64,000 bases of DNA from positions 1-64,000 of the forward strand of contig JAMJFZ010003638.1 of assembly GCA_026225945.1 (NCBI GenBank). The letters are read 5' to 3'. The stretch is from Cricetomys ansorgei. Lineage: Eukaryota > Chordata > Mammalia > Rodentia > Nesomyidae. Of this stretch, positions 11,110-22,000 are shown piece by piece; within the stretch, counting starts at the first letter, position 1; the number at the start of each line of letters is the position of its first letter. The translations under genes were made by a program, and so were the position numbers. The notes below the pieces were generated by a model. The model had not been told where the DNA came from. It worked only from the letters and a program-made list of their open reading frames with translations, and ran no database searches.

Positions 11110-11499
11110 TCTGTATATATATTTAAAAACACACATGCCGTTTATCTAATCTTCCCGAGCTGCACACTTCCCCTTCCTGAGTCCCGTGTACCCCATTTTG
11201 AACAACACTGGTAAGCCATGTAAGGAGAGCGTTGAGCTAAATATCTGGAAACCCTGAGTGTGACTCGCTCTGTATGTAGACTTGACACTTCCCGAACCGG
11301 ATTTCTTGTATCAGCTGTCAAGACGCTTGCTTGCCCGGCAGTCCCTGCGGCGATTGCCTGCCGGGTGCCGCGCTATTCCCTCTGGGAGCGCACTCATCGA
11401 AGCCCCCCCATTTATAGTATCATAAATGTTCGCATCACAGCACCTAGCCGGTCAGCTGTCAGACCCCAAGGGGATACAGGGCGAGTCACCCTGGCCTCA
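11110..11499. other. Unique sequence flanking the CA array
   Basis: Somewhat CpG-containing (11290-11470). A plus-strand frame at 11260-11502 has no recognised product. Confidence 0.35.
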
Positions 11500-11612
11500 T
11501 GAGCCAGTCGATGCTCAGCGTACGCACCACACAGACAAAACTCTAGGCTTGGTCCCAGCACCAAAAACACACAATTAAGCAAGCAACTAAATGGGTAAAT
11601 AAATAAGTAGCA
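11500..11612 (+). repeat. B4/ID-like SINE 3' fragment
   Basis: A box-B-like end (GGCTTGGTCCCAGCACC) is followed by an AAAAACACAC and AAATAAATAAGTAG A-rich tail. This resembles the end of an ID/B4 unit. Assignment is weak. Confidence 0.4.
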
Positions 11613-14106
11613 GCGCGCAGGGGTGACATCAGACCGTGCCAGCGCAGAGACGGGTGGACAAGAGCATCCGAGGGCAGGGATCTATGGGAGAAAGTTTTTA
11701 AAAAATGGTTCAGAAAAATTTCAATCCGCCTAGTCACCGCTTTGACTATGGTTATCTGTATATCTTTAACGTAGTTAAGATGATTAAGTTTGGCTGGAGC
11801 TCATAGGTTTAATCAAGAAAGAGGAGTTTTCTTCCTTGTTCTGTAGTGAGTTCTGAGCTAGAGTATGCCAGTGTCAAGAGGGCCCCCAACTTCCCCCTCA
11901 TCTCGTGATGTTTCCATCCCCTGTGTCACTGCATAGCTCAGGATAGCTGCTGGAGCTCCAGCCATTGCATCTGCCATCTCATCAAACAGATAAGAAGGAA
12001 GAGGTGAGAAGGGCATAATGTTTTGCTCTGTTTTCGTTTTATAACTTATTGGCCAGAGGCAGGCCTGTGATCTTACATTTAATTGCAGAAGAAACTGGAA
12101 ACAGCCGGGTTTATTCAAAATATCCACCAGCATGGCTGAAATAGTGGAGTTCTTTATTACACGGAAAGGAAAGGAAAGGCGTTGTGTGTGTGGGGTGTGT
12201 GTGGGGGAGCGTGGCACGGGTCTCTGCAGTACAACCACCTTCTCATCAAGGTAAGGGACTCATCGTGCCTCGGTTTCCCCTGATTTTGCTGACAGCACTG
12301 GCTGAAGTGAACAGTCCATGTCACTGGGGCATGAGACTGGGGGGCTCTGAGAGTTCGAGGGGCCACAGGGAACCACGTCGCCGAGATGGCCCACGGGAAG
12401 GGCTAGGTCTGCTTAGATTAAAAGGAAGTGAGGGTGGCCTTCCGTTGACAGCGCCGATGAGCCCTGCAGGCGCCGCACAGGCGATCAGAACGCTGAGATC
12501 AGATCCACCACTGACGGTGGTGAAGGGGTCCCAGTGATGGAAGAGAGAGGAAGACCTCAGGACTCCTGCAGAAGCAAGTACCCCAGCCGGGGCAATCCTG
12601 TGGCCTTTAGAATGGAGGTTCCTGGCACACCAGCGGAGCCCCAGTGGCGGGGAGCCCTGCCGAGGCGGTGCCCCTTCCTCCTCTGCGGAAACCTGGGTCA
12701 CCGACATCAGCATCCACGCCTGCAGATGATCGGCCTCCCCCGACCTTACCCTCCCCCTCTGATGCGCAGGCGTCGGGCAGGCTGGTGAATGTGTCTAGGA
12801 AGCACAGGCCAAAGCCGTCGGATCTCTCTCTCTCTTGTGCACCACCCTGCTTCCTCCATAAAAGCCTGCTCATTGCACGATAAACTGGGTTTGCACCGTG
12901 AAGGCATTTCCCAGGAGCCTGTTTCTTGCGTTAGTGACAGGGAGCCACTCATCACCTCGAGGAGCCCCTGGACCCACAAAAGACCACACACCGGCTGTCA
13001 CCGGTCACCGGGGCAAAAGCCCGTGAGACGTCGGCCAGTTACCTCTTAAGTCCAATGTAAGGAGCCCTCTGGGTGTGCTGGAGGTGTCTGTTCGCGGCTT
13101 AGAAAACCCACTGGAGGGTTCATTACCCCGGCGGAGCCTTAACAGCAGGTGAGATGTGACCGGGTCCTTTCTTGACTCCAGCATCAAAGTCCCTGTGGAC
13201 TCTGTCACCGTGGGTGTCAGGCGGTTGCATTTCATCCCGCTCTCTCTTCCTTCTTATGCATAAAAATGAAAGGCATGGAGTTATTTCGAAGTTACAGTCT
13301 AAAAAAAAAAAAAATTAGGGTTCTCATGGCAACATTAATTTATTTCCCCATTTCCCGTGTCCTCTTCTATGATTTTGCAATTAGCAGATTATTGGAAATT
13401 TAAAATACCGTAGCCAATGTGACCAAGCTAATGTTATTTTTATATGTAAACTTAGCTGTTCTAATCCCCAGCTTTTAGTGCTTTATGGCTCTGTTATTGC
13501 CTTGCAAGGGCTTTGTCTTAATCTATAAGAACATTTGTAATGGTCATGCCTACTGATATCAATTTTTCTTTTATTTTACAGTAAAAAAAAAAGTAACAAG
13601 CATTTGGGAGATGAGATTCGCGCTTGGCAGTCGGCGCTACGGAAAGGATATTGGCGACGTGGATAAAACGCGGAGCTTAATGGCTTCTCTTCCCATTATC
13701 GGCAGGCACCGACTATGGCTTTTACAATCTGTAGGTAGTGTTTTAGAGGAGCCCAGGGACCTGAGGCCCAGTAGGTGGTGGACGGCAGAGAATGCTAGAT
13801 GTCTGTCCTGTGTCTACTCTGGACTCTCACTTTCATGCCAGAAGCCAGCTGGTGAAGGAGGACAATTCCCAACCCTGTTGTAGCCCAGTGCAGCAGCGGG
13901 ACCCCCGCACTGTTGGGGGAGGGGAAGAAAGCAGTCTCTAGAAAGCCAGGGACTGTTGTCTGCGGTCCTTCTGTGTCCTCCGAGGCAGAACTTAGGCCAT
14001 AAAGTGATGCATCGAAGTTGGCCAAAGAAGGCTAAAGAGGCCCAATCTTTGCAGACCAGGATCCTTCCTGTTAGTCCTAGACACCCACCTTATCTGCACC
14101 TGCAGG
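11613..14106. other. Unique sequence; CpG-containing 12,300-13,200, AT-rich 13,330-13,600
   Basis: No exon is recognisable. Open frames occur on both strands over 12,150-13,050 in GC-richer sequence, which raises frame length by chance. At 13,330-13,600 the composition changes to AT-rich with a low-repeat character, ending in a pyrimidine run plus TTTTACAG and an A10 tract. That end looks acceptor-like but no open frame follows. Confidence 0.35.
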
Positions 14107-14488
14107 TTTCGTTTTGACAACTTGACATAAGCTAGGGTCGTCTGAGAAGAGGAACACTCAATTGAGGGCTTGCTTCCATCGGATTGGCTGGTAGGCAAGC
14201 CTAGGGGCATTTTCTTAATGAATGGTTGTTTCTTGAGGGTCCAGCCTACTGGGGGGGGGGTGCCACTCTTGGGCAGGTTGTTTCTATTAAGAAAGGTGGC
14301 TGAGCAAGCTAGTGAAAGCAAGTCAGCGAGCAGCTCCGTGGCCTCTGCTTCCGTTCCAGCCTCCAGGTCCCTGTCCTGATTGCCTGCAGTGATGGGGTGT
14401 GATCTGGAATTTCAATGAGGCCGGCCCCTCTCCCCTAGTCTGGTTTTCGTCAGTGACTTTTTCACAGCGACGGAAGCTCACTAGAACA
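14107..14488 (+). repeat. Rodent interspersed repeat (TTGACA-CAAGCTAG type), truncated
   Basis: It shares a layout with 44462-44872: GTTTTGACAACTTGACATAA, AGGCAAGCCTAGGGGCATTT, TTCTTAATGAATGGTT, GCTGAGCAAGCTAGTG, and TTCCAGCCTCCAGGTCCCTG. I know this as an abundant muroid dispersed repeat, but I cannot give its name with confidence. A G11 run sits at about 14251-14261. Confidence 0.65.
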
Positions 14489-14745
14489 CCACCCAAGGGA
14501 GAAGTGGCGTTCTGTCTTGTGTGGGGCACTATTCCTTGGGGTTTCCTCAATTAGGCTCTGTCTGAGTCTGTTTTCTGCGGTTTTGACAGAATTTCTGAAG
14601 AACAGAGTTAAGCTGGCGTGGCTGAGAGCTCGATCTGGCACCTGGTGAGGGTCTTCCTGCTGCATCTGAAGGTGGCTGGGGCGTCAAATGAGAGAGGGAT
14701 GGGGTATGCATTCTCCCGTTCATCAGAAGCCCGCTTGCAGGACGA

Positions 14746-15185
14746 CTATCCCACCCCATGATGATGACATTTGTCAGAATTTGGAAAGGGCGTGTCCCCC
14801 GAAGGCTCACTGTGACTGTGGATGGGCTTCTATGATGTGGCTGGATGCAGAGGCCCTCTGACCTGATCAGTGGGTGGATCTGTTGATGGATTTATATTTA
14901 TTACCTTGATGACATTATTGAGAGGTGGTAGAAACCCTTAGAGGGTTGGTCTTGTAAGAGGAAGGAAGTCCCTGGGAGTGTGTCCTTGGGGCTGTATGTT
15001 GTCCCTGGCCCCTCTGTTCTCTCTGCTCCCTGGAAGCCAGGAGGTAAGCAGCTTGGGCCTACCACAGGCTTGCTGCCGTGACTCTTTGCTTTACTGCACA
15101 CCTACGGCCATGGAATTTATATCCAGTCATGGACATAAACCCACGAAACCATGAGCCACAACAAATCATTTCTTCCTTACATGAT
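14746..15185 (+). repeat. MaLR-like LTR, copy A
   Basis: It contains GTTGTCCCTGGCCCCTCTG and, near the right end, GAAACCATGAGCCACAACAA, which recall the 3' part of MaLR-type LTRs. The left 290 bp are closely similar to 16639-16920. Family name uncertain. Confidence 0.55.
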
Positions 15186-15289
15186 GCCCCCCCCCAAAAA
15201 AAACCCTCACACAGTGGGAATCCATTCCCTGAAGGCAAAGTACTCTTACATAATCATTTCTTACTGACTTCTTTCTTTTTTTGTATTTA

Positions 15290-15440
15290 TTTATTTATTT
15301 AGACAGGGTATCTCTATTGTATGGGCCTGGCTGTCCCAGAACTTACTATGTAGACCATGCTGGCCCCAGATTCACAGAGAGCCACCTGCCTCTCCCTCCT
15401 GAATCCTGTTATAAAAGGTGTGAGCCACGAGGCCATGCCT
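15290..15440 (-). repeat. B1 SINE (reverse, diverged)
   Basis: TTTATTTATTTATTTAGACA start, then GCCTGGCTGTCCCAGAACTT, TGTAGACCATGCTGGCCCC and AAAGGTGTGAGCCACGAGG. An old reversed B1. Confidence 0.85.
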
Positions 15441-16224
15441 CACAGTGGCTTCTAATTGATAGCTAAGATGCAGAAACTCGGGATGAAGGATAGAACCGAG
15501 AGCCAGCAAAGACACGAACCGGAGCCTTCTTTCTGCTCTAGAAACCGCTATTCTGTTGAGATCGTACAGTCATCTGTCACTCTTCTCGGTCAAGGAGGAT
15601 CATCCAACTCTCTGTCCTCTTCAGAGACTGACGAGACGTCAGGAGGTGAACAAAAATGTTGCTGAACGAAAGTTTCAAAATGAAGGAATATAGAAAAACC
15701 AACTGGAGGTGGTGGCAAGTATTTACAGTCTGTAGGAGGCTGTAATAAACTTCTGGAGCAGAAGTTTATTTTAGTTGTATATAAAATAATTGTTTTATGA
15801 ACTGTTGAGTGAGGGGCTGTCTAGGGCATTTTGTACTGTCTCTAAGTGTTGGTTTCTGTGGGGGACGTTTGATTGCTAATGATCTGCATGTGCTATCAGT
15901 AGAACATTCGAGGAGTTCTGGATCAATAAAAACACCTGAGCTGGGATGCTCAGGGTGCCACTGTTAATTGTGGCACTGGCCATGACGGGAGTTTTCTCTG
16001 CTGAGGTCTGGCAGGGTTTACACCTATGAAAATGCCTCCTTGTCTTCTTGGGTGAACCACCACAGCAGCGAACTTCTACAGATATTGAGTCCAGGAGTTC
16101 AAAGTCTGCACAGAAACTCGTCTCTCTCTTTCTGTCTTAAAAAAAAAAAATTTTTTTTTTTGGCTTGAGATAGTAGGTATAAAAGGTACTATTCATTTTT
16201 TCTTATTAAGCCAAAAATGCACAA
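15441..16224. other. Unique sequence with a perfect hairpin and A/T runs
   Basis: Apart from the hairpin at 15744-15770 and an A11/T11 block near 16139-16161, nothing is recognised. Confidence 0.4.
15744..15770. other. Perfect 12-bp inverted repeat
   Basis: AATAAACTTCTG, a GAG loop, then CAGAAGTTTATT. The two arms are exact complements. Both strands contain AATAAA, so it could be a bidirectional polyadenylation-like site, or simply a chance palindrome. Confidence 0.8.
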
Positions 16225-16312
16225 GAAAATAAGAACTATCACATGACTATTTGTGGTATTGGAGACCAAACCTAGGGTCTCGTGCATGTGTACCACCACC
16301 TAGATACGTTAA
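16225..16312 (-). repeat. ID/B4-like tRNA SINE fragment (reverse)
   Basis: GTATTGGAGACCAAACCTAG then GGTCTCGTGCATGTGTACCA and CCACC resemble the reverse of the ID/B4 head (usually ATTGAACCCAGGGCCTTG and GCTCTACCACTGAGC). Diverged. Confidence 0.5.
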
Positions 16313-16638
16313 TTAATTTTAAATGCATGATGGGTGAACACGCTTCAGAGTTATTCAAACGTGCTAACCTCGAATTCTGATGCACTAAAATATTATTCAA
16401 ACTGTCTCAAGCAGAGCTTCTATAATCAACTCATCAGTGAATGACAGGTGCCTTTGGTGAGGAGCTGTGGAGGCATTTTTTTTCTCACCCTCAGGCTTCC
16501 TGACGATAGCATTGACCGTGAGCATCTCCTTGGTTCTATAGTCCTCCCACCCGCCCCACCCCCACCCAGTACAGTATGGAGAAATAAGAGAATATCTGTA
16601 AAACCATGCTGTAAGGGGTGAGCCCACTCCTGTTACGA
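16313..16638. other. Unique sequence, no feature recognised
   Basis: A minus-strand frame (16397-16663) is open but matches nothing I know. Confidence 0.35.
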
Positions 16639-16920
16639 CTATCCCACGCCATGTTGATAACATTTGTTAGGGTTTGGAAAGGGTGTGTCCCCCGAAGGCT
16701 CACTGTGTCTAAGGCTTAGGGGCCTGTGGAGGGGCTTCCAGGATGTGACTGGATGAAGGGGACTCTGACCTGATCAGTGAGTGAATCTGTTGATGGATTC
16801 GTGACTTAAGGACGAGAGTGGAAACCCTTAAAGAGTGGGTCTCGTTGGAGGAAGGAAGTCCCCGGGAGTGTGTTTCGTGGGGCTGTGTTGTCCCTGGCCC
16901 TCTGTTCTCTTTGCTTCTTG
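16639..16920 (+). repeat. MaLR-like LTR, copy B (truncated)
   Basis: Closely similar to 14746-15034: CTATCCCACGCCATG, GTGTCCCCCGAAGGCTCACT, CTCTGACCTGATCAGTGA, GAGGAAGGAAGTCCCCGGGA, GTTGTCCCTGGCCCTCTG. It stops where copy A continues for about 150 bp. Confidence 0.6.
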
Positions 16921-17624
16921 AACGAGGAATTCAAGTGTTCCTAGTGAAATCAGTGAAGGCCTGGATACGCCCAGGGCACACATTTTTTAAATAGCAAAGT
17001 GCTTAGGTTGTTTTAGCAGACTCCAGTGATGGACGTGTGCAGAGCAAGCTGGTTCGCCCAGTCAATGGCCTTTTGATGCCACCAGCTCAAAATCTCTTAA
17101 GTAGAACGCAGTGACTCTTCCTGAAGAGAATGAGAGCTCTGCAAAGATGTGCAATGATCCTCTGAGCCTGTGCAGAGCAGAAGGCTAACACCCTCTTCTG
17201 ACCACCCGGGCAACAAGCAACGTCTCTCTCCCTTCCTTCCTTTAAATTTCCCACTAGCAACCCGTAGACAGAGGTAGACACTCACCTTCTGGCCTTCCTG
17301 CCAGGTAACCTTGAAATAAACAATAATGCCCCCCCCCCCGCTCTTTCTCTCTTTCTCGCTCAGAAAATAAATGTTTGCTATTTGGCTTCTATGTGCATCA
17401 GGCAGCAATATCACAAAATTGTCTTTCAAGGCATTGTGGAGGCCTCAGAGGAGCCGCACCTTGAACCATCTCAAGATGCTCACAGGATCCTGTCAATCTC
17501 TCTCCATTTGGGTTTCACAGCACCTTTCCTGGGGGAAGGTTTAGTGAAGATGTTAGTCAGGATCCTCAGCCCTGGGGTTGGGATGGGAGTGAGCATGTTA
17601 AATCAAGGCTAGTCCATATAGCTT
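16921..17624. other. Unique sequence with a C-run
   Basis: A C10 run at about 17330-17339. No gene or repeat otherwise recognised. The frame at 17097-17429 (minus) spans this low-complexity patch. Confidence 0.35.
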
Positions 17625-17800
17625 TTTGGTCCGACGGGTATGTTCTAAGTCAGTCACGTGCGACCATCGAACATTTAAAATGTGGCTCAGGTGACTTTGC
17701 ATTTTATTAAATTTTGAGTAATGTAAGTAGCCACGTGTGGCCAGTGACCGCGCATTGAATTGTAGGATTCTAGAATATTCCTGTCCCTCATTGTCACAGA
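17625..17800 (+). repeat. Charlie-type (MER5-like) DNA transposon remnant
   Basis: ACATTTAAAATGTGGCTCAG, TTGCATTTTATTAAATTTTG and TAAGTAGCCACGTGTGGCCA followed by CAGTGACC match the remembered order of a MER5-type hAT element (AAATGTGGCTAGT ... AGCCACATGTGGCTAGTGGC). It is diverged and lacks clear terminal repeats. Confidence 0.6.
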
Positions 17801-18144
17801 TGTTCCAGAAGAGCATGCATTTTCTATCAAAATTTCTGTCAAAAGGAGGATCTGAGGTCAGGCAGGACAATGTAGATGGCCGTGAACAAGAGGTGACAGC
17901 ATGCAGAGTCCCTGTGTGTGGGGTGGGGTGAGCAGGCAGCTGCACTGTGCTGCACTGGCGGCCTCCCTTGGGCCAGGTCTTGTATTTGACTGCTTTGAGG
18001 TTTTTAGAGTGTCCAGATTTGAAGATCAGTGTGAACTGAACTAGTTTGACGGTCAAGATGTTGCAATCACCAGCCTGAGCGCCCAGCAGGTCGCTATCTC
18101 TACTAAAAGAGACGCGTAAATACAATCTTTATGGACTGTCCTTG

Positions 18145-18415
18145 GCATCCACAGCTGTCCCTGGGTAGCACAGGGAACTGGTTCCACATCCCCTGGCCCC
18201 AGCCCCATACCCGCAGGATATCAGGATCTGTGAACGCTCAAGTCCCTCATGTAAAATGGCATTGTATTAGCATACAAAATATGTACATCCTCCTGAAGAC
18301 TTGAAAATATCTCTTGGATGCTTACAGTAGCCAATACAACACACTTTTCTTACAGGAAGTGCTATATAAAAAGCTGCTAAGTTGTGTTATTTAGGGAATA
18401 ATGACAAACAATGAA
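18145..18415 (-). repeat. Tigger-type (MER2-like) element (reverse)
   Basis: GGAACTGGTTCCACATCCCC, GATCTGTGAACGCTCAAGTC, CATGTAAAATGGCATTGTAT and ATGTACATCCTCCTGAAGAC follow the order of MER2-like Tigger elements. Old and diverged, with no intact terminal repeat. Confidence 0.7.
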
Positions 18416-18450
18416 AAGTCCACACATGTTTGATACACGTATGTGTTTTT

Positions 18451-18509
18451 TTATATATATATATATATATATATCCATCCTTTCAGTCCATATATACACA
18501 TACTTTGTG

Positions 18510-18567
<58 letters not shown>
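18451..18567. repeat. Interrupted (TA)n microsatellite
   Basis: TA runs at 18452-18474 and 18516-18567 are separated by a 40-bp CCATCCTTTCAGTCCATATA-type spacer. A second ATATCCTTTCAGTCTGT follows the longer run, so the spacer itself looks duplicated. The Tyr/Ile open frames are artefacts. Confidence 0.95.
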
Positions 18568-18571
<4 letters not shown>

Positions 18572-20447
18572 CACATATATCCTTTCAGTCTGTTTATGTA
18601 CGTGGAGCCCATGGCTAGTGAAAGCAGACTGTGCGGCCTGTTTTCACTTTTTTACATGAGGTCTTTTCAAATTCTGATACGAGAAAGTTTATCTTGCTAC
18701 AAATCAGCAAAATACGAGAGAGAAAACAAAGCAAAAGCTTTGTAATTAAAAGTGCCACTTCTGAGTTGGAAGGCTTTGTCACATGATGCAACTCCCTAGT
18801 TACCTTTCCCGGCTTTACCATAACAAAGTGCAGCTCTGCTTCACAACAGACATCTCCACGCCCCACCTGACTGTGACTGACACTTCCTGTTGCCTGGAGA
18901 CAGGCTCCAGACCACTCGATTGTTCCAAATTAATGGGACAGCACAATAGTCCAGTGTCTTTGGGGCCTCGCTGCTTGGTGTGTCTTTACATTTATCACTA
19001 TAGATACTGAGTACAATTGACAAAGACTTCTGGAAGGACGGACCCTGGGAGTGACTGACTTCACTGAATCAGCCCTTTCTAGTTCTCAATGTGGGGCTTT
19101 CTTTGGAGGAGCAGTGGGGAGGGGCGCCAGAGAAAACGCAACAGCACACAGACCTGGTCTCTGGAAAGTCTTAAAGCTGAAGGAAACCATTTGGATTGCC
19201 CTCTCCTTGTCAGCTCTTGGAGCGGCTGTAAGACCGGGGTTTGGGACCCGGGAGAGAAAGCCCTTCACGCTGGTTTACTCCGAAATGAAATGATTCTTCC
19301 CACAAAGGCTCAGACTTGTGCCTATTGACTGTGTCTGCCAGTGGCAGGAGAACGAGGACCGCTAGTGTGAACTGGTGTGAACTAAAAGTTCTTAGAACGT
19401 ACATCTGACAAAGCTCAAAGCTCAAACCACAGAGTTCACTGACCAGCTGAAACCCGAATGATTGTGGAGGGGGTGAAATGTTGCGGTTCCCCGGTCTTAT
19501 GACAGCTTCTCTTGGGCTGTCTTTAGCCACCTGAATAGCCTCCACGGCCCACTTCTGATCCCTGTGACTGTCACATGCAACATCTTGCCACTCGCTTTGA
19601 CCAACCCGAAAGCTACCAATGTCATCGGATAGCACCTGAGGCCGACAGCCGAGCTCTCTCCAGGTTACTGGGTCCCGAAATTCCCGATTTCCCAACCCGT
19701 GTATTTGACAAGTGAGTTGGTTTATGGTTTCGTTTGTTCTTTTACTATAAAAATGTCATAAGATTATTGAAACCATTGGAATTCCACGCTGGAATATGGA
19801 ATTAAAAGTTAACCTAAGTCTGTGTCCTGGGACTGTGGAAACTGCTGTCTGGTTACAGAATAAACCTTTTTTTTTTTTTAAAACTCCTTTAAAGTGAAAG
19901 TTGTGGTTTTAAATTTATTTAGCTATTTTTTTAATGTCATCACTGGGTATGAGCTGGAATTAAGAGTTGATTCTGTGTATGACTCGCAGGGAAACAGCCT
20001 ATCCGTGTATGATGGGGAGTTACCCCCTCAAAGAACTCTGATTTTGGTAGCTCATCTCCTGGATCTTGATACGCGTGGACTATCTGGGTACCCGGCGAAA
20101 GGACAGATTGGTTTACGCTGGAGGGCAGAGACTCCCGGGCTAGCTCCCGATCCATTCTCAAGGTGTCAAATCGGAGCACCTGCAGTTTCGATGAAGCGGT
20201 TTTTATGGGGAAGATGATGCTGAGACGCTGGACATGTTTGTTCCTGTCAAGGCTACTGCTTAATGAACGTAACCACTGAACAGGTCAGACGGGGAGGGAG
20301 AGGTACCCTTACGCGCAGGTCCGGTGTGATGGATGTGGAGGTGCTGGGTGGGACCACTTGGGCAGTCAGCGGTGACGAGAAAAACAAACGGGAGCCTGCA
20401 GACCACCTGCATTGACATCCAGGGGTTGGTGGCTGTTACAATGTGCA
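18568..20447. other. Unique sequence, no gene supported
   Basis: The longest frame is 161 codons on the minus strand (19210-19695). It has no recognised domain, and other frames are open on the plus strand across the same DNA (19051-19328). A T-run at about 19869-19880 follows an AATAAA at 19859-19864. Confidence 0.35.
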
Positions 20448-20562
20448 GAATGGGGGCTGAGGATGCAGCTCCGTGGCCCAGCACGTGGTTGGCATGGTTT
20501 CGATCAGCACCACAGCGGATAACAATAAAAGCAAGCAAACACAAGCCCGGCCACGTGCTGTG
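20448..20562 (+). repeat. ID/B4-like SINE
   Basis: GGGGGCTGAGGATGCAGCTC, GTGGCCCAGCACGTGGTTGG, TTTCGATCAGCACCACAGC and an AATAAAAGCAAGCAAAC tail give the head, box B and A-rich tail of an ID/B4 unit. Confidence 0.7.
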
Positions 20563-20976
20563 AAATACACGTCTGCATCCCAGCTAGATCTCCGGTGATG
20601 TCCGTTACATATTCAAGGTTAAGACGTTGCTACGGTCTGGTGGGAAAAGTGGCCTTGAGCCTTCATTCAGTTTCTATCTGAGGCAGAAAGATACCTAGGA
20701 CCCATAAGGAAGGTTGTGAAACCAGACTTCCTGCTTACAGGTTCTGGTGCCCTGTGAATGCCAGGCCCGTGGGCAAGAGGAATGCCATACTCTCAGCGAC
20801 CTCACCCCGTGCTGGGGGATCTATGTTGTGCCTGTGATGCTGGGTTGTTATGACAATGAAGTAACAGATGCAAAAAAGAAAAAAAATGCATTGGAAGGTA
20901 GGACAGGCTCAATCATACTAGAAAGGAGCTGCTGTCTGTAGGTGGGATGACGTACTTGTCGTAGCCCCTCTGGAGC
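20563..20976. other. Unique sequence, no feature recognised
   Basis: Nothing identifiable; short A-run at about 20876-20887. Confidence 0.35.
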
Positions 20977-21003
20977 GGGGTGGGGTGGGGTGGGGGTGGG
21001 GGA
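20977..21003. repeat. G-rich tract (GGGGT repeats)
   Basis: Four or more runs of four G with single-T spacers, followed by GGGGGTGGGGG. This fits the G-quadruplex pattern on the plus strand. Confidence 0.9.
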
Positions 21004-21808
21004 TCCTCCACCCTCAGCAGGAACTGAGGCACAGTTATAACTGGGCACAGTTATCAGCTGCCTGTCAAGGGCGGAGGAGGGCCAGGGGCAAGGGCCAGGC
21101 TTGCTGCTCGCCCCTGAAAGAGGGAACCTCTGCTGATGGGAAGCGCGCAGATAGAGGGTTGGACCACCGAGGTTTGCCTGAAGGCCGGAGACTGTCAGAC
21201 CACCCTGTGTGTGTGTGTGGTAAGGTGAAAGGTCAGCAGCTGTCATCCTGGCCTTTGTCTTGTTCATTCTACCTCCACCTAGAGACAGGATTAGACCACA
21301 CAAGAAGGGACCTTTGCTTCCTTTGCTCAGGGGTTGGGGGTAAAGAACACGTTTGTATAATTCTAGCTGGTGTGGGGCCAGCACAGCAGGGCTCACCGTT
21401 CTGGGGCTCGCCCTCTGCTCCAGCTCCTCCCCCTGGGACTCTCAATTTGCTTTTCCATCTTAGAGGATCTTGGAGCGAGCCAGTGACTCAGAACTGTCAA
21501 TCTGCTGCACCCTTAACACAGACTTCGCCCTGAGTGTGTACCAGGTGTATTAGGACCCATTTCATTATCTGCAGGGTCGTGAGGGGCCCCTCCTGTGCCC
21601 TGTTTAGTGCCTAAGGGACAGGAAAACTGACCGGATTTATTGGAGTTCAGGAGACTCTGCAGGTTTCTGCAGCAGACATGACACGTTTCCTCTGTCCTTG
21701 TCTTCCCGGACAGAAGCTCTGTGAGTCTAGGCCTCAGGCAAACCGTCATCACTGATGGGCAAGTGCTACTACTGCTGGGGTCTCCAAGTGGCCCCGAAAA
21801 GCCTCAGC
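21004..21808. other. GC-richer unique sequence
   Basis: 182-codon frames are open on both strands (plus 20985-21533, minus 20848-21396), mutually overlapping. Neither translation resembles a known family. I regard both as chance products of GC-rich DNA. Confidence 0.4.
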
Positions 21809-22000
21809 ATGGCACCCACTCCCAACCTCGCCATGACTGTTCCTGGCATCAACCGTCATTGCTGTGTGTTGCCGTTCTGTGTATTTAGTGATTACAGCAT
21901 CTGCTCTCTCCCAGTTTTGGAGCAGGACGACACATACTGCTTTCAGCACCTGCAGCCCATGTCTTCTTCCACCCTATCCAGTACCCTTGGTGCTCTGTGA
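21809..22000. repeat. Diverged dispersed repeat, copy 1 (family unknown)
   Basis: Colinear with 24940-25150. Shared blocks: ATGGCACCCAC, a GGCATCAAC then TCATT block, GTTGCC/GTTGTC, and TAGTGATTACAGCATCT versus TGGTGATTATAGAATCT. Looks like an old interspersed element. Confidence 0.5.

Noticed and set aside
19830..19890. End of a processed gene copy (AATAAA then a T/A run)
   Set aside because: The run after AATAAA is T, not A, on this strand, and no gene sequence is recognisable upstream.
20848..21533. 182-codon frames on both strands
   Set aside because: They overlap in antisense, sit in GC-rich DNA next to a G-tract, and resemble no family.
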